Shown here piece after piece: positions 1-10,480 of a stretch of 64,000 bases of DNA. Both the position numbers and the translations under genes were made by a program. The notes below the pieces were generated by a model. That model did not search any database, had not been told where the DNA came from, and saw only the letters and a list, made by a program, of their open reading frames with translations. The stretch spans positions 5,779 through 69,778 of the forward strand of contig NZ_KE387025.1 in NCBI RefSeq assembly GCF_000430045.1, given 5' to 3'. The stretch comes from Calidithermus chliarophilus DSM 9957. Its GTDB lineage: Bacteria > Deinococcota > Deinococci > Deinococcales > Thermaceae. Positions within the stretch are counted from its first letter, which is position 1. Each line of letters opens with the position of its first letter.

Positions 1-264
1 GCGGGGGCCAGGCGTCTGGGCGAACTCATGCGCCAACGCTGGGGCGTGGAGAACCGGAACTTCTGGGTACGCGACGTGCTCTTACGCGAGGACCATGCCC
101 AGGCCCGTGGCGCCCTGGCCTTCAACCTTTGTGCCCTGCGGGCTTTCGTGCTGAACTGCCTCAACTACCGCAAGGTCCAGGCTAAAAAAGCCGCCCTGGA
201 AGCCTTCTCCTTCAACCCCCTCTCCGCTTTGAGGTTCCTGGGGTTGCATACAAAAGATGTATAG
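1..264 (+). CDS. ISAs1-family transposase, C-terminal part (cut by window edge)
   Basis: The reading frame is open from the first base, so the start lies outside the window. The visible 87 residues contain the block RWGVENRNFWVRDVLLRED followed by an N-L-LR pattern, which matches the end of ISAs1/IS4-like DDE transposases, where the HW-VEN block carries the last acidic catalytic residue. It is probably the 3' end of an insertion sequence. No terminal inverted repeat could be checked because the other end is missing. Family call is from motif recognition only. Confidence 0.7.
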   Translation, partial: AGARRLGELMRQRWGVENRNFWVRDVLLREDHAQARGALAFNLCALRAFVLNCLNYRKVQAKKAALEAFSFNPLSALRFLGLHTKDV

Positions 265-637
265 CGGTCAAGTCTGGTCTACCTCCACGCCTCCGCCCGC
301 CGCCTGCGGCAGGCCGTGCAGAAGCTGCCCGAGGTGGGGCCGGGCCAGGACGAAGGGTGAGCGGGCCGGGGGGAGGCACTGGAGGCTGCCTTGCGCGGGA
401 AGGCCCCGCCCGAAGAACCCCTGGCTCCCCCGCTGCAGACGTGGGGCTAAGGCCCGGCACCTCCCGCGGCGGGACACGCCGTTGCGCCCACGTTGCGCCC
501 GGCGCGTAGGGTGGGAGTGTGCAGGCCTCCACGCTGTGCCTCCAGGGCGGGGCCTGCACCTGCTTATGCTCCTGCCCGGGGCGCTCGCCACTCCGAGAGC
601 TCCGCAGCCCTGGCGCCGGTGCTGTTGTAGGTCGGCT
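265..637. other. 373-bp intergenic stretch with possible gene remnant
   Basis: No intact gene is visible. On the + strand one frame around 281-351 reads LVYLHASARRLRQAVQ and continues to a stop at about 349-351; it has the composition of a real protein tail, but no start and no family were recognised. The rest is GC-rich sequence with no hairpin or promoter that stands out. It may be debris left by the neighbouring transposon. Confidence 0.3.
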
Positions 638-1585
638 TTACAAGAACCAGTACACGAGGGTGTCGTAGAGCCCTGCCACGACCAGGACGACCCCGCCGGC
701 GAGGTTCAGCCGGCGCCCGCCGCGGCGCATCCCGCCCAGCACCTCGCCTTTGGGCTTGCCCCGGTCGAGCAGGGCCAGGATGAGCAGCACCGGCACGGCC
801 GTGCCCAGGGCGAAGAGGGCCGGGAACACCAGCCCCGCCCTCGAGGCCACCGCCGCGGGCAGCATCGCCCCGAAGAACAGGAAGAACATGGTGGGGCAGA
901 AGGCCAGCCCGAAAGCCGCGCCCAGGGTGAAAGCGCCGAGGCTGCCGCCCCTGGCCCGGGCCCAGTCTCCCAGCCGGCCCGGCCCCAGGCTCGGGCCCGG
1001 CAGGCGGATCAGCCCCAGCAGCAGGAAGCCCATCAGCACCATCAGCGGCCCCAGCACCCGGCGGACGCCGGTGAAGAGCGCCCCGGGCGCGGTGAAAGTG
1101 CCCCCGAAGACCCAGACTGCGACACCTGCCAGCGCCAGGTAGACCAGCGCCTTGCCCAGCAAGAACCAGCCCACCCGCTTCCAGGCCGAACCCTGGGCCT
1201 CGAGCGCGTCCCGGGCCAACCAGGAGAGGGCGGCGGCATTGGTGGAAAGCTGGCAGGGGGCGAGGGCCCCCAGCAAGCCCAGCAGGAACGCGCTCAACAG
1301 GGGGATCCCCAGCCCGAGCCGCAGGGTGTTGATGGGTTCGGCCAGCCAGGCGTAGGGCTGGCTGGCCAGGGCATAGAGGCTCGGGGCCAGCGCCGCCAGC
1401 GGCGCGCCGAACAGCACCAGGGCCAGCCCCAACCCCGCCAGCAGCCCCCAACCCAGATAAGGCGCCACCGCCGCGGGGTTTCCCGGGTTCGAACCCCCCA
1501 GGGTCCTCGGGAACCTGCGCCCGGATTTCGGGCCGGGGGTGCCGGGGGTGCTGCCGCCCGGCGGCTCAGGCGGGATCTTGGCCAT
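638..1585 (-). CDS. CcdA/DsbD-like thiol-disulfide transmembrane protein
   Basis: A 315-residue membrane protein with about six to eight hydrophobic segments and two cysteine-containing helices of DsbD/CcdA type: one with APCQLSTNAAALSWLAR near residue 110 and one with GLAFCPTMFFLFFGAMLP near residue 215. Members of this family carry electrons from cytoplasmic thioredoxin across the membrane to periplasmic thiol proteins, supporting cytochrome c maturation or metalloprotein assembly. The first 40 residues are proline/glycine-rich and unusual. It follows the Rieske gene after 11 nt and probably shares its transcript. A second CcdA-like gene lies at the other end of the window. The substrate is unknown. 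Confidence 0.75.
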   Translation of the reverse strand: MAKIPPEPPGGSTPGTPGPKSGRRFPRTLGGSNPGNPAAVAPYLGWGLLAGLGLALVLFGAPLAALAPSLYALASQPYAWLAEPINTLRLGLGIPLLSAFLLGLLGALAPCQLSTNAAALSWLARDALEAQGSAWKRVGWFLLGKALVYLALAGVAVWVFGGTFTAPGALFTGVRRVLGPLMVLMGFLLLGLIRLPGPSLGPGRLGDWARARGGSLGAFTLGAAFGLAFCPTMFFLFFGAMLPAAVASRAGLVFPALFALGTAVPVLLILALLDRGKPKGEVLGGMRRGGRRLNLAGGVVLVVAGLYDTLVYWFL

Positions 1586-1596
1586 GGGGTCTCCCT

Positions 1597-2196
1597 TTAG
1601 GTCGGCGGCCCCACCGGGCCCTGGAATTCCCCGGCCACCACCAGGACGCCGTCCTCGACGCGGATCGGCAGTTGTGGAAGCGGTTTAGGGGCAACAACCA
1701 GGGGCTTCGCGCGGTCCCTCGGGTCGTACTGGGCTCCGTGGCAAGGGCAGAAGAGCAACTGCTTGTCAGCGATCCAGTTGCTCACGATGCACCCCAGGTG
1801 CGTGCAGACCCCCGAGTAGGCCACGACGCCCCCGGCGGCGTGCCTGGCGGTCTCGGCGGTGAGCGAGGCGGCCTCGAGCCGGAGCAGCAGCAGGGTGTTG
1901 GCCGGCTCCTCACCCTTGACCACCCGGGTCTGCGGGTTCATGGGATAGGCGATGACCTGGCGCTGGCCCGGCTCCAGATCGGACGCGTTGACCGGCTGCC
2001 CGGCCCTATCGCCCTGGGCGTAGACGATCAGGTCCCCCGGGGCCACGGGCTCCCGCTCCGGGGTGACCTGCTCCTGCGGAACCAGCCCGGCCCCCACGTA
2101 CAGCGCGGAGAGCAGGGCGGCTCCGCCCCCCGTCGCCACAGCTGCCTGCAGGACAGCCCAGCGATGGACGTACGCTTTGAGTTCGCTCTCTTCCAT
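1597..2196 (-). CDS. Rieske [2Fe-2S] protein
   Basis: A 199-residue protein with one N-terminal membrane helix (about residues 20-40) and a C-terminal Rieske domain. The two cluster-binding boxes CTHLGC and CPCHG are intact, giving the usual 2Cys-2His ligands and the disulfide pair. Rieske proteins are the high-potential electron carriers of bc-type quinol oxidising complexes or stand-alone redox partners; no cytochrome b is nearby. ATG at 2196 is preferred over GTG at 2205 because GAGGTG stands 6 nt upstream. It sits between a broken copper ATPase and a CcdA-like gene under one promoter, which suggests a role in envelope redox chemistry; that is inference. Confidence 0.88.
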   Translation of the reverse strand: MEESELKAYVHRWAVLQAAVATGGGAALLSALYVGAGLVPQEQVTPEREPVAPGDLIVYAQGDRAGQPVNASDLEPGQRQVIAYPMNPQTRVVKGEEPANTLLLLRLEAASLTAETARHAAGGVVAYSGVCTHLGCIVSNWIADKQLLFCPCHGAQYDPRDRAKPLVVAPKPLPQLPIRVEDGVLVVAGEFQGPVGPPT

Positions 2197-2206
2197 AGCT
2201 GACACC

Positions 2207-2821
2207 TCACACCACTGGGGTCGCCAGCAGGAAGCCCCACAGCCCTACCGAAAGGCCGAAGGGCGGCATGTCGGGGAAGCCCAGCGCCCCGCCGATGGGC
2301 GAGAAGATCACGACGGGGATGGTTAGGGCCAGCGAGATCAGGAAGCGCCGCAGCATGTCGTCAGGGCTGCTGTGGCCGGCGTGCTCGTCGTGGGCAGTGT
2401 GGCCCACCCCAGCGTGATCAGGCCGGATCTCAGGAGCCGTGTGCCCCATCGCGGCATGGTCGTGTACGGGGGCGGAGTGCTGGGCTAAAGCGTGGTGGCC
2501 CGTCGAAGCGGGATCGTGGCCATGCCCCTCGTGTCCGAGGCTGGGATGGCCGGGTTGGGCGGTGGAGGGCACGCAATCTCTGCAGTCGCAGTCGTAGCCT
2601 GCCTGCTTCAAGCGCTTGCGGATGGCCGCCTCGTCGGTTCGCGCGGGGTCGTAGCTGAGGTGGGCGACGGCCGTGGTCCGGTCGAGGTGGACCTGCTGGA
2701 CACCCGGAAACTGTGCGAGGAAGGCCTCGACGTCCGCCAGCTCGCTGGCGTCGTAACAGTTCTTGAACGACACCTCCAGAACGGGCCAGCGAGGGCTCGA
2801 GTGGGCAGCGTGGGTCTCCAT
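2207..2821 (-). pseudogene. Truncated CopB-type P1B ATPase: metal-binding N-terminus and first helix only
   Basis: The 204 residues match only the front of a CopB-like copper ATPase: a degenerate HMA fold (residues about 12-65, NCYDAS instead of CxxC, ending GYDCDC), a His-rich stretch with HGHGHDP, HDHAAMGH and HDEHAGH, then a first membrane helix that breaks off at LLATPVV followed by TGA. The transport core (CPC/CPH, DKTGT, GDGxND) is missing. The stop touches the Rieske start. The reading frame is clean and it has its own promoter, so it may persist as a His-rich metal-binding membrane peptide rather than as dead DNA. The ATG at 2821 fits a leaderless transcript. Confidence 0.7.
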
Positions 2822-2827
2822 AGACAC

Positions 2828-2860
2828 ATGTTCCCCGACTTGGGTTAAGCCAGTGTAAAG
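2828..2860 (-). promoter_or_regulatory. Response-regulator-type box with -10, site a
   Basis: On the minus strand CTTTAC-ACTGG-CTTAAC (2844-2860), then exactly 10 nt, then GAACAT (2828-2833) as -10. Predicted start of transcription is at or near ATG 2821, giving a leaderless message for the ATPase fragment, Rieske and CcdA-like genes. One of 13 sites with identical spacing in this window. Confidence 0.65.
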
Positions 2861-3144
2861 CCCCGATTGCCGGACTCAAGCTCGGGCGGAGCCTTCAAGA
2901 CATGCGTCTCAGCTCGGACGCATTCTCGTCTTCACCGTGCGGCCCGTGTCCAAGAGGGGGGTCGTTCTGCAAGAACCGAGAAGCCCCGGACTTCCGGCCC
3001 TGGGGGGTCGTCACCCTAAGTCGCGCCACAGTGAGCCTGCAAAATGAGCATTTTGACAGACCCGCTATGGCGCTCCAATTCTTCTCCCGAGCATGCCTGC
3101 GAGGGTCGCTCAGGATGGCTTTTGACAAAGCCACCTCGAGCAAC

Positions 3145-3396
3145 TTAAGGCTGGATCCCGACCGCCTGGAGCCAGGCCCTGAGCCTGGCCACGGAGAAAC
3201 CGCTGAACGAAGCCGCCTGTCCGGCATACACCAAAGTGGGCACGCTGCGACGCCCGTTGTTGAGGGTCAATACCTCCTGCTCGGCTTCAGGGTGCTGGTC
3301 GATGTTGATCTCTCGGTAGGGAAGGTTGAAGGTAGCCAGCGCCTGTTTGAGGGCTTTGCAGTCCCCGCACCACGGGGTCGAGTAGAGGATCAGCAC
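3145..3396 (-). CDS. Glutaredoxin-like protein (CGDC active site)
   Basis: An 83-residue thioredoxin-fold protein beginning with a beta strand and the active site STPWCGDCKALKQAL, then the cis-proline loop SVPTLVYAG. This is the size and order of NrdH/mycoredoxin-like glutaredoxins, cytoplasmic reductants of disulfides or mixed disulfides. Start is GTG at 3396, three bases after the stop of the upstream gene, so the two are co-translated. It lies next to the copper operon, which would fit thiol repair under metal stress; that link is inferred from position only. Confidence 0.82.
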   Translation of the reverse strand: MLILYSTPWCGDCKALKQALATFNLPYREINIDQHPEAEQEVLTLNNGRRSVPTLVYAGQAASFSGFSVARLRAWLQAVGIQP

Positions 3397-3399
3397 AGC

Positions 3400-3825
3400 C
3401 TACCCCGCGGGCTTTATGGCCTCGGCTATGGCCTGGATCAGTTCTTCCTTGCGCTCGTAGGAAGGTCGCAGGTAGACGTGGGTCTCGTGTAGCCAGTCGT
3501 GAACGGCGGCGATTTCAGTGCCGTCGGGTAGTTTGAGGTGGGGGTAAGCCCCGTACTCCATGGTCATCCCGAAACGCTCGGCCACCGCCTCGAGGGCCTC
3601 CACCTTCTCCAGCGTCCAACGGGTGGCGAAAGGCAGCAGGAAGGCGGGCTTGCCGCAGGAGCCGCCAAGCCCAAGCATCTGGAAGCCGCCCACCAGGGGG
3701 GCGCTGTGCTTGGCCTGGGAACGGGCCACGAAGGCCTGGCGGTCTTTGACCTTATCTTTGCTGGTCTTGAGGCCGGCCACGAACAGGCCGAGGGACTTGT
3801 CCTTCTCTTGGGTTATTTCGCTCAT
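3400..3825 (-). CDS. Conserved hypothetical protein upstream of glutaredoxin
   Basis: A 141-residue, apparently cytoplasmic protein with no signal peptide or membrane helix. A single cysteine lies in a glycine-rich loop (LGLGGSCGKPAFLLPFATRW, about residue 60). The second half alternates helices and strands. I do not recognise the family. ATG 3825 is chosen because AGGAGGAAG stands just upstream; a longer frame to 3876 lacks such a site. Tight coupling with the glutaredoxin suggests a shared redox job, but nothing in the sequence names a substrate. Confidence 0.7.
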   Translation of the reverse strand: MSEITQEKDKSLGLFVAGLKTSKDKVKDRQAFVARSQAKHSAPLVGGFQMLGLGGSCGKPAFLLPFATRWTLEKVEALEAVAERFGMTMEYGAYPHLKLPDGTEIAAVHDWLHETHVYLRPSYERKEELIQAIAEAIKPAG

Positions 3826-3980
3826 ACTTCCTCCTGTCTTGGGAGACAAGTGCATCCCCGTACGAACAGAACACACAATGATCCCCAGGTCTGGGTTTGA
3901 GCCACACGCGCTCGAGAGGCGCTAGCCGATGTCCGCAGGCATGGTAGATTTCTGCGCCGCATTGCAGGCAGCGGCACCGC

Positions 3981-6494
<2,514 letters not shown>

Positions 6495-6521
6495 TCGCTT
6501 CACCACATCCGAACCGAGCGT

Positions 6522-6812
6522 TTAGCGGTACTTCAGCACTTCCATCAACTCGGCTACGAGCTTGTCGGCATCGCCCCGCTGGGCTGCGCTGGCGACGTGG
6601 TGCTCGAGGTGGCTCTTCAAGACCAGGTCGCCCACCTTGTCCAAAGCACCCTGCACGGCCTTGATCTGCTTGAGCACGTCCACGCAGTAGGGCTCGCCCT
6701 CGAGCATCTTCAAGATGCCCTCCAGGTGCCCCTTGGCCGACAGCAGCCGCCGCCGAGCGTCCTCACGGACGCGGGGCTCGAGGTGCAGGGTGTGTTCGGC
6801 GATAGGATTCAC
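6522..6812 (-). CDS. csoR: CsoR-family copper-sensing repressor (C-H-H type)
   Basis: A 96-residue all-helical DUF156 protein. The metal ligands can be placed: Cys43 (in PYCVDVLKQ) and His68 and His72 (in SHLEHHV), i.e. the C-H-H set reported for the Thermus thermophilus CsoR rather than the C-H-C of Mycobacterium. Such repressors leave DNA when they bind Cu(I). It sits between copZ and copA and probably represses its own operon through the GC palindromes at 7055-7131. Whether it also acts on the distant CCCACCCC/GGGGTGGG sites cannot be told from sequence. Confidence 0.92.
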   Translation of the reverse strand: MNPIAEHTLHLEPRVREDARRRLLSAKGHLEGILKMLEGEPYCVDVLKQIKAVQGALDKVGDLVLKSHLEHHVASAAQRGDADKLVAELMEVLKYR

Positions 6813-6838
6813 ATTCGCTCCCTGGTCATCGGCCCGGC

Positions 6839-7039
6839 TTACTGCCGAACCGACGCGCTGTAGCCTTCTTCCTGCACTGCGGCAATGAGCGCTTCCACGG
6901 GAGCACTGCCCTCGACGATAGCCTTGCCCTCCTGGAGGAAAACCTCTACCTTCTCCACACCCTGCACGCTCTTGAGGGCTTTCTCGACGCTCATCTTGCA
7001 GTGACCGCAGCTCATGCCTTCGACTTTAAGTTCGGTCAT
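6839..7039 (-). CDS. copZ: CopZ-like copper chaperone
   Basis: A 66-residue single HMA domain with the metal motif GMSCGHC near the N-terminus and the usual beta-alpha-beta-beta-alpha-beta pattern ending EEGYSASV. CopZ proteins ferry Cu(I) in the cytoplasm to CopA. First gene of the copZ-csoR-copA operon; AAGGGAGACCCG precedes the ATG. The His in the CxxC loop (CGHC) is common in chaperones that bind Cu(I) with tuned affinity. Confidence 0.93.
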   Translation of the reverse strand: MTELKVEGMSCGHCKMSVEKALKSVQGVEKVEVFLQEGKAIVEGSAPVEALIAAVQEEGYSASVRQ

Positions 7040-7054
7040 CGGGTCTCCCTTAAT

Positions 7055-7131
7055 CCACCCCCCCCGGGGGTGGGTCGCTTTAGATTATCAAGCCCAGGTT
7101 TGAGCTGTCAACCCCACCCCCCGGGGGGGTG
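7055..7131 (-). promoter_or_regulatory. copZ promoter with two CsoR-like GC palindromes
   Basis: On the minus strand a -35 TTGACA (7106-7111) and a -10 GATAAT (7084-7089) or TAATCT (7082-7087) drive copZ. Two imperfect GC palindromes flank them: 7111-7131 (C-tract meeting G-tract, just upstream of the -35) and 7055-7075 (over the transcribed start). Their position fits repression by CsoR. They are longer C/G tracts than the CCCACCCC sites elsewhere in the window. Confidence 0.75.
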
Positions 7132-7325
7132 AGGCTCACAGGGCCGGGCAACCGACCCGCCCCTGACCCGGGGTCGGTCGCGGTCCGTTGCCGCGACCTC
7201 CGGGCCTCAGGGGGTGACCGCGACAAGCACCGTCAGCCCGCGAGACACCGCGGCACGGCGGTGACGACGGCCCGTGCAGCGTCCGGCGGCGGATATTCTC
7301 GTCCGGTCCTGAGGATAAAGGCAGG

Positions 7326-7358
7326 CTTTACACAGGCTTAACCTCGCCGGCCTACGCT
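7326..7358 (+). promoter_or_regulatory. Response-regulator-type box with -10, site b
   Basis: CTTTAC-ACAGG-CTTAAC at 7326-7342, 10 nt, then TACGCT at 7353-7358. Transcription would start near 7365, leaving a short leader with GAGGT before the ATG at 7378. Confidence 0.7.
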
Positions 7359-7377
7359 AGGTCTTGAGGTAAAAAAC

Positions 7378-7584
7378 ATGAGAAAGAGAATTCTTACTCC
7401 GATGTTGGTATTGTCCATGCTGCTTTTCACTTCCGGCTTCGCTCAAGACATGCCCAGCCCCGGAGGGGGGCCGGACTTCGGCAAACACGTCTCCGGCATG
7501 GCCCCCGAGCATCCGCGTGAGCACGGGGCCCAGTTCGGAGCTTGCGTCAGCAGCATGGCTCGAGGGGAAGGTTGCGTCCATTAG
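7378..7584 (+). CDS. Small secreted protein with FGxHVSxMAPEHP motif
   Basis: A 68-residue protein. Residues 1-22 form a clear signal peptide (basic MRKR start, hydrophobic core, cleavage after GFA). The mature ~46 residues carry FGKHVSGMAPEHPREHG, then FGACVSSMA and a terminal GEGCVH; two cysteines, several His and Met. The pattern resembles a small conserved secreted family of unknown function that I recall from Thermus/Meiothermus and some actinobacteria, but no role is known to me. Cys/His/Met content could bind metal. It follows a response-regulator-type box and GAGGT ribosome site. Confidence 0.75.
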   Translation: MRKRILTPMLVLSMLLFTSGFAQDMPSPGGGPDFGKHVSGMAPEHPREHGAQFGACVSSMARGEGCVH

Positions 7585-8013
7585 GCCCCCTGACCAACCG
7601 CTTCTCCGTGTCGCCCCCGCCCACCTCGTGGGGCTTTGGCCCCTGCGCGCCCTCGGGGAGCGACGGCACGGGCAGTGTAGAGCAGCCTTCTCGAAGTTTT
7701 TTCCAGCCGGAATGACCTCCGTGTCGTCGATAGCAACGTCGTGGCCGTGCGGCGGAGGGGGCGACTTTCGACAAAGTCGCCCTGGAGAAACTTAGCACCC
7801 CACACCCCTCGTACCGGATTCGGTCAGCCCGCCGCGGTTCGACACCGGACTCACCCGGCCGGGGGACGCGGGTTTCGCCGGGCGCGGTGAGGGGCGTGCC
7901 CCGGGGCTCAGAAGGATGGCCTCTCGGGTTTTGGCGCGAGGGTGGCCATCTTCTTGAATCCCGTATAAGAGGTTAGCCTCATGGGTGTTCCAACGCGGCC
8001 GAAGTGCTGGCCT
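7585..8013. other. 429-bp stretch without a gene; two hairpins
   Basis: No convincing coding frame. It holds a perfect 10-bp stem with CGAC loop at 7759-7782 (possible terminator of the small gene, no T-tract) and the interspersed hairpin repeat at 7907-7970. A similar CGAC/TGAC-loop hairpin occurs at 3117-3132, followed in both cases by a sequence like CTxGAGxAACTTA. The rest may be decayed mobile DNA, but no transposase motif could be read. Confidence 0.4.
7907..7970 (+). repeat. Interspersed hairpin repeat, copy 1
   Basis: Outer arms AGGATGGCC (7914-7921 region) and GGCCATCTTCTT pair around a loop that contains TCTCGGGTTTTGG and a small inner CTCG/CGAG stem; the unit ends with CCCGTATAAG. 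A second, clearly related copy lies inverted at 10416-10480 and a more diverged one at 33976-34045. Confidence 0.65.
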
Positions 8014-8892
8014 TCACCCTCGGGAGGTTACCCAAGCCGTGACCCGCGTGCCTTCCGGAGGCTTTCGCTTCAACCGCCTAAGCATCCAAATTGCCAGCAG
8101 GATGAGCGGTACGGAGAAAAGCTGGGTAGCGGTGAAGAAGCCAATGCCCAGTTGGTTGTTCTGGTACGCCGACAGCCACAGGGGGTTGAGCCGGAAGGGC
8201 TCCTCGAGCACCGAGCGCAACAGGCTGTACCACAGCACGAACTGCCAGAAGGCGTAGCCGAATGGCCGCCCAGGGCGCAGCCAGAACCCTGTCGCGACCA
8301 GCAACGCCAGCCCGATGACCGCGCCGTAGATCTGGGTCAGGTGCAACGGCCCCATCACCACCGGCCCCGCGCAGGCCCCGTACGCCAGGTCGAAGGTGCT
8401 GGTACAGACGCCGGGGAAGCCCGAACCCTGTGGGAAGGTATAGCCGATGGGCAGGGTGGTGAGCCGCCCGGCACTGTCCCAGGCGCTCAAGAAATTGCCG
8501 ATACGCCCGCCGATGATGCCCAGCGCCACCCCAGGAAGGGCGGCCTCGAGGTAGGGGTAAAAGGGCAGGCCGTGGCGCCTGTGGTAATACCAGAAGGCCA
8601 GTAGCCCCCCGGCCATGCCGCCGTGGAACGAAAGCCCCCCGCGCCAGACCTCCAGCACCGACCACGGGCTGGCGAGAAAGGCATCCGGGTTGGTGATCAC
8701 GTAAGCCACCCGGGCCCCCACCACCCCCCACAGCACCGCCCAGAAGGCTGTCCGCTCGAAATTAGCCGGGTCGTGGCCCCAGCGCCGGAGCAGGCGTTTA
8801 GCGACCTCCACCCCCACGAGAATCGCCAGCACGATGAGGAGTCCGTGCCAGCTTATGAACAAAGGGCCGAGTTTGATTCCCGCAGTGTCCAT
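8014..8892 (-). CDS. lgt: Prolipoprotein diacylglyceryl transferase
   Basis: A 292-residue multi-pass inner-membrane enzyme that moves diacylglycerol from phosphatidylglycerol to the lipobox cysteine, the first step of lipoprotein maturation. Family marks: LSFHGGMAGG near residue 95, the signature block GGRIGNFLS near 140, and RSVLEEPFR near 230. The part after GNF departs from the usual N-x-E sequence. ATG 8892 is chosen for CGAGGGGT upstream; a 12-residue longer frame lacks support. Its own response-regulator-type promoter lies inside the end of lnt. Confidence 0.88.
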   Translation of the reverse strand: MDTAGIKLGPLFISWHGLLIVLAILVGVEVAKRLLRRWGHDPANFERTAFWAVLWGVVGARVAYVITNPDAFLASPWSVLEVWRGGLSFHGGMAGGLLAFWYYHRRHGLPFYPYLEAALPGVALGIIGGRIGNFLSAWDSAGRLTTLPIGYTFPQGSGFPGVCTSTFDLAYGACAGPVVMGPLHLTQIYGAVIGLALLVATGFWLRPGRPFGYAFWQFVLWYSLLRSVLEEPFRLNPLWLSAYQNNQLGIGFFTATQLFSVPLILLAIWMLRRLKRKPPEGTRVTAWVTSRG

Positions 8893-8943
8893 GACTGTAC
8901 CCCTCGAGGGTTGTAGGGTTTGTGCCACCCCTTCGCCCGCTCG

Positions 8944-8976
8944 AGGCTACCCCGCCCCGGTTAAGCCTGCGTAAAA
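8944..8976 (-). promoter_or_regulatory. Response-regulator-type box with -10, site c (lgt)
   Basis: Minus strand TTTTAC-GCAGG-CTTAAC at 8960-8976, 10 nt, TAGCCT at 8944-8949. The second half-site contains the TAA stop codon of lnt. Serves lgt. Confidence 0.7.
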
Positions 8977-10337
8977 GACCCCGGGCTCTTCCGGAACGTC
9001 AGGGTGGTCCGGCGCGATCCCGCCAGGAAGAGCAGCGCTGCCACCGCCACCGCCCAGTCCCCGAAGCGACTGTAGGGCGTGGCGTAGTCCTGTTGGCGGT
9101 AGGGCGCTTGGAGGAACCCCGGCTGTGAACGGGGGATGCTCGCCACCACCCGGCCGGAGGGGTCGATAGAAGCGCTCACCCCGTCGTTCCCGGCCCGCAG
9201 CAGCCACCGCCCGGTCTCGACGGCCCGCAGCCGGCCCATCTGGAAGTGTTGAAGGGCACCGAAGCTAGGACCGAACCAGGCGTCGTTGGAGACGTTGACG
9301 AGCAGCCGGGCGCCGCCTCGCGCCTGGGCGCGGGCCACCTCCGGGAACACCGACTCGTAGCAGATGTAGGCGCCGTAGTCCACAGCAGGTCGACCGGCGT
9401 CGCCCGGCCGGGTGTCGGTCAGATTGCCCAGGCCCAGGGCCTGGAAAAAGAAGCCGTACACCCCTCCCAGCACGCCGCGCCAGGGGAAGAACTCCCCGAA
9501 GGGGACCAGGCGGCTCTTATCGTAGCTGGCGACGGCCACCCCGTCTTTCACCAGGACGACCCGGTTACGGTAGCCTTCATCCCAGGCCGGGATGCCGCTC
9601 ACCAGCTCGCGCCCGCCCAGCACCGCCTCCGCCTCCGGGGGGATCTGCCGCACGGCCGTCTCGGGCCAGACCACCAGATCGGTCCGGGGGTACTTCGCGA
9701 GCCCCTGACGGGTCAGCTCGAGGTAGCGCCCCTCAGACGCGGTCCCCCTGAGCTTGTCGAGGGGAGGAACGGCCCCCTGCACGATCAGCGCGTACCGGTC
9801 GGGGTCGGCTGGCGGCAAGGGCAACACCCACAGCAAAGCCCACCCTGCCAAAAGCCAGTACCGCTGCCGCCCGAGGGCGACCGCGAACCCCAGGACCACC
9901 AACGAGAGCAGGTAGACCCCGCCCAGGCCGGCCAGTACCCGCCCCGGCGCCTCCACGAGCGCGTAGCCGACGAAGCCCCAGGGGAAGGCCAGGGGCCCGA
10001 GGCTGGTGAGGTACTCCAGCACCACCCAGCCCCCTAGCCGGGCCACCGGGCGGCCCCGGGTCAGCCCGAATAGAACCCCCCAGCTCAGTGCCTTGAGCAC
10101 GATCAGGGGCACGAACGGCACGGCCCCCAGAGGGGTGCCGAAGAGCTGGGCGAAGCTTTGAGGGAGCCACACCAGGTGTAAGGCCCAAAACCCCAACCCA
10201 GCGAAGAAGCCTTCCCTGAAGCCCCCGGCTCGCAGCAGCACTGCGAGGGGAACCGGGGCCAGGAAGCCGAGCTGAAACGGGGGGAGCGCGAAAGCCAGAC
10301 CCACCCCGGCTGCCGTGGCAAGCGCCCACCCCATCAC
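8961..10337 (-). CDS. lnt: Apolipoprotein N-acyltransferase
   Basis: A 458-residue protein with about six N-terminal membrane helices and a C-terminal nitrilase-like domain. The catalytic triad region is visible: Glu in VVWPETAV (about 220), Lys in YDKSRLVPFGEFFPWR (about 280) and Cys in YICYESVFPE (about 330). Lnt adds the third acyl chain to lipoproteins at the periplasmic face. GTG 10337 or ATG 10334 are both possible starts and the predicted transcript begins right there. Together with lgt this makes a lipoprotein-maturation pair, each with its own copy of the same regulator box. Confidence 0.9.
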   Translation of the reverse strand: MMGWALATAAGVGLAFALPPFQLGFLAPVPLAVLLRAGGFREGFFAGLGFWALHLVWLPQSFAQLFGTPLGAVPFVPLIVLKALSWGVLFGLTRGRPVARLGGWVVLEYLTSLGPLAFPWGFVGYALVEAPGRVLAGLGGVYLLSLVVLGFAVALGRQRYWLLAGWALLWVLPLPPADPDRYALIVQGAVPPLDKLRGTASEGRYLELTRQGLAKYPRTDLVVWPETAVRQIPPEAEAVLGGRELVSGIPAWDEGYRNRVVLVKDGVAVASYDKSRLVPFGEFFPWRGVLGGVYGFFFQALGLGNLTDTRPGDAGRPAVDYGAYICYESVFPEVARAQARGGARLLVNVSNDAWFGPSFGALQHFQMGRLRAVETGRWLLRAGNDGVSASIDPSGRVVASIPRSQPGFLQAPYRQQDYATPYSRFGDWAVAVAALLFLAGSRRTTLTFRKSPGSFTQA

Positions 10338-10344
10338 CCCGCCT

Positions 10345-10377
10345 ATGGTGGGGAGGTGATGTTAAGCCTGTATAAAA
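10345..10377 (-). promoter_or_regulatory. Response-regulator-type box with -10, site d (lnt)
   Basis: Minus strand TTTTAT-ACAGG-CTTAAC at 10361-10377, 10 nt, CACCAT at 10345-10350. Weakest -10 of the set but spacing is identical. Confidence 0.6.
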
Positions 10378-10415
10378 CCTGGGCCATGGATAGATTCGCG
10401 CGAGCCTTGGAGAAA

Positions 10416-10480
10416 CTTATACGGGACTCAGAAAGACGACCGTCCTTTTGCACCAAAACCCGAGAGGCCATCTTTTCGAA
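10416..10480 (-). repeat. Interspersed hairpin repeat, copy 2
   Basis: Read on the minus strand it gives AAAGATGGCC, TCTCGGGTTTTGG, GGTCGTCTTT, then CCCGTATAAG, closely matching copy 1 at 7907-7970. It lies exactly where the homology of the truncated AarF gene ends. Confidence 0.65.

Noticed and set aside
1480-1500. tRNA-like T-arm sequence GGGTTCGAACCC
   Set aside because: No acceptor, D-arm or anticodon stem around it; it lies in the coding N-terminus of the CcdA-like protein.
257-1600. Long + strand frame (447 codons) opposite the CcdA-like gene
   Set aside because: Gln/Arg/Pro-rich composition typical of the complement of a GC-rich membrane protein gene; no ribosome site and no motif.
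2895-3227. 110-codon minus-strand frame, possible transposase remnant
   Set aside because: Overlaps the glutaredoxin 3' part, has no family motif; only the small hairpin at 3117 is notable.
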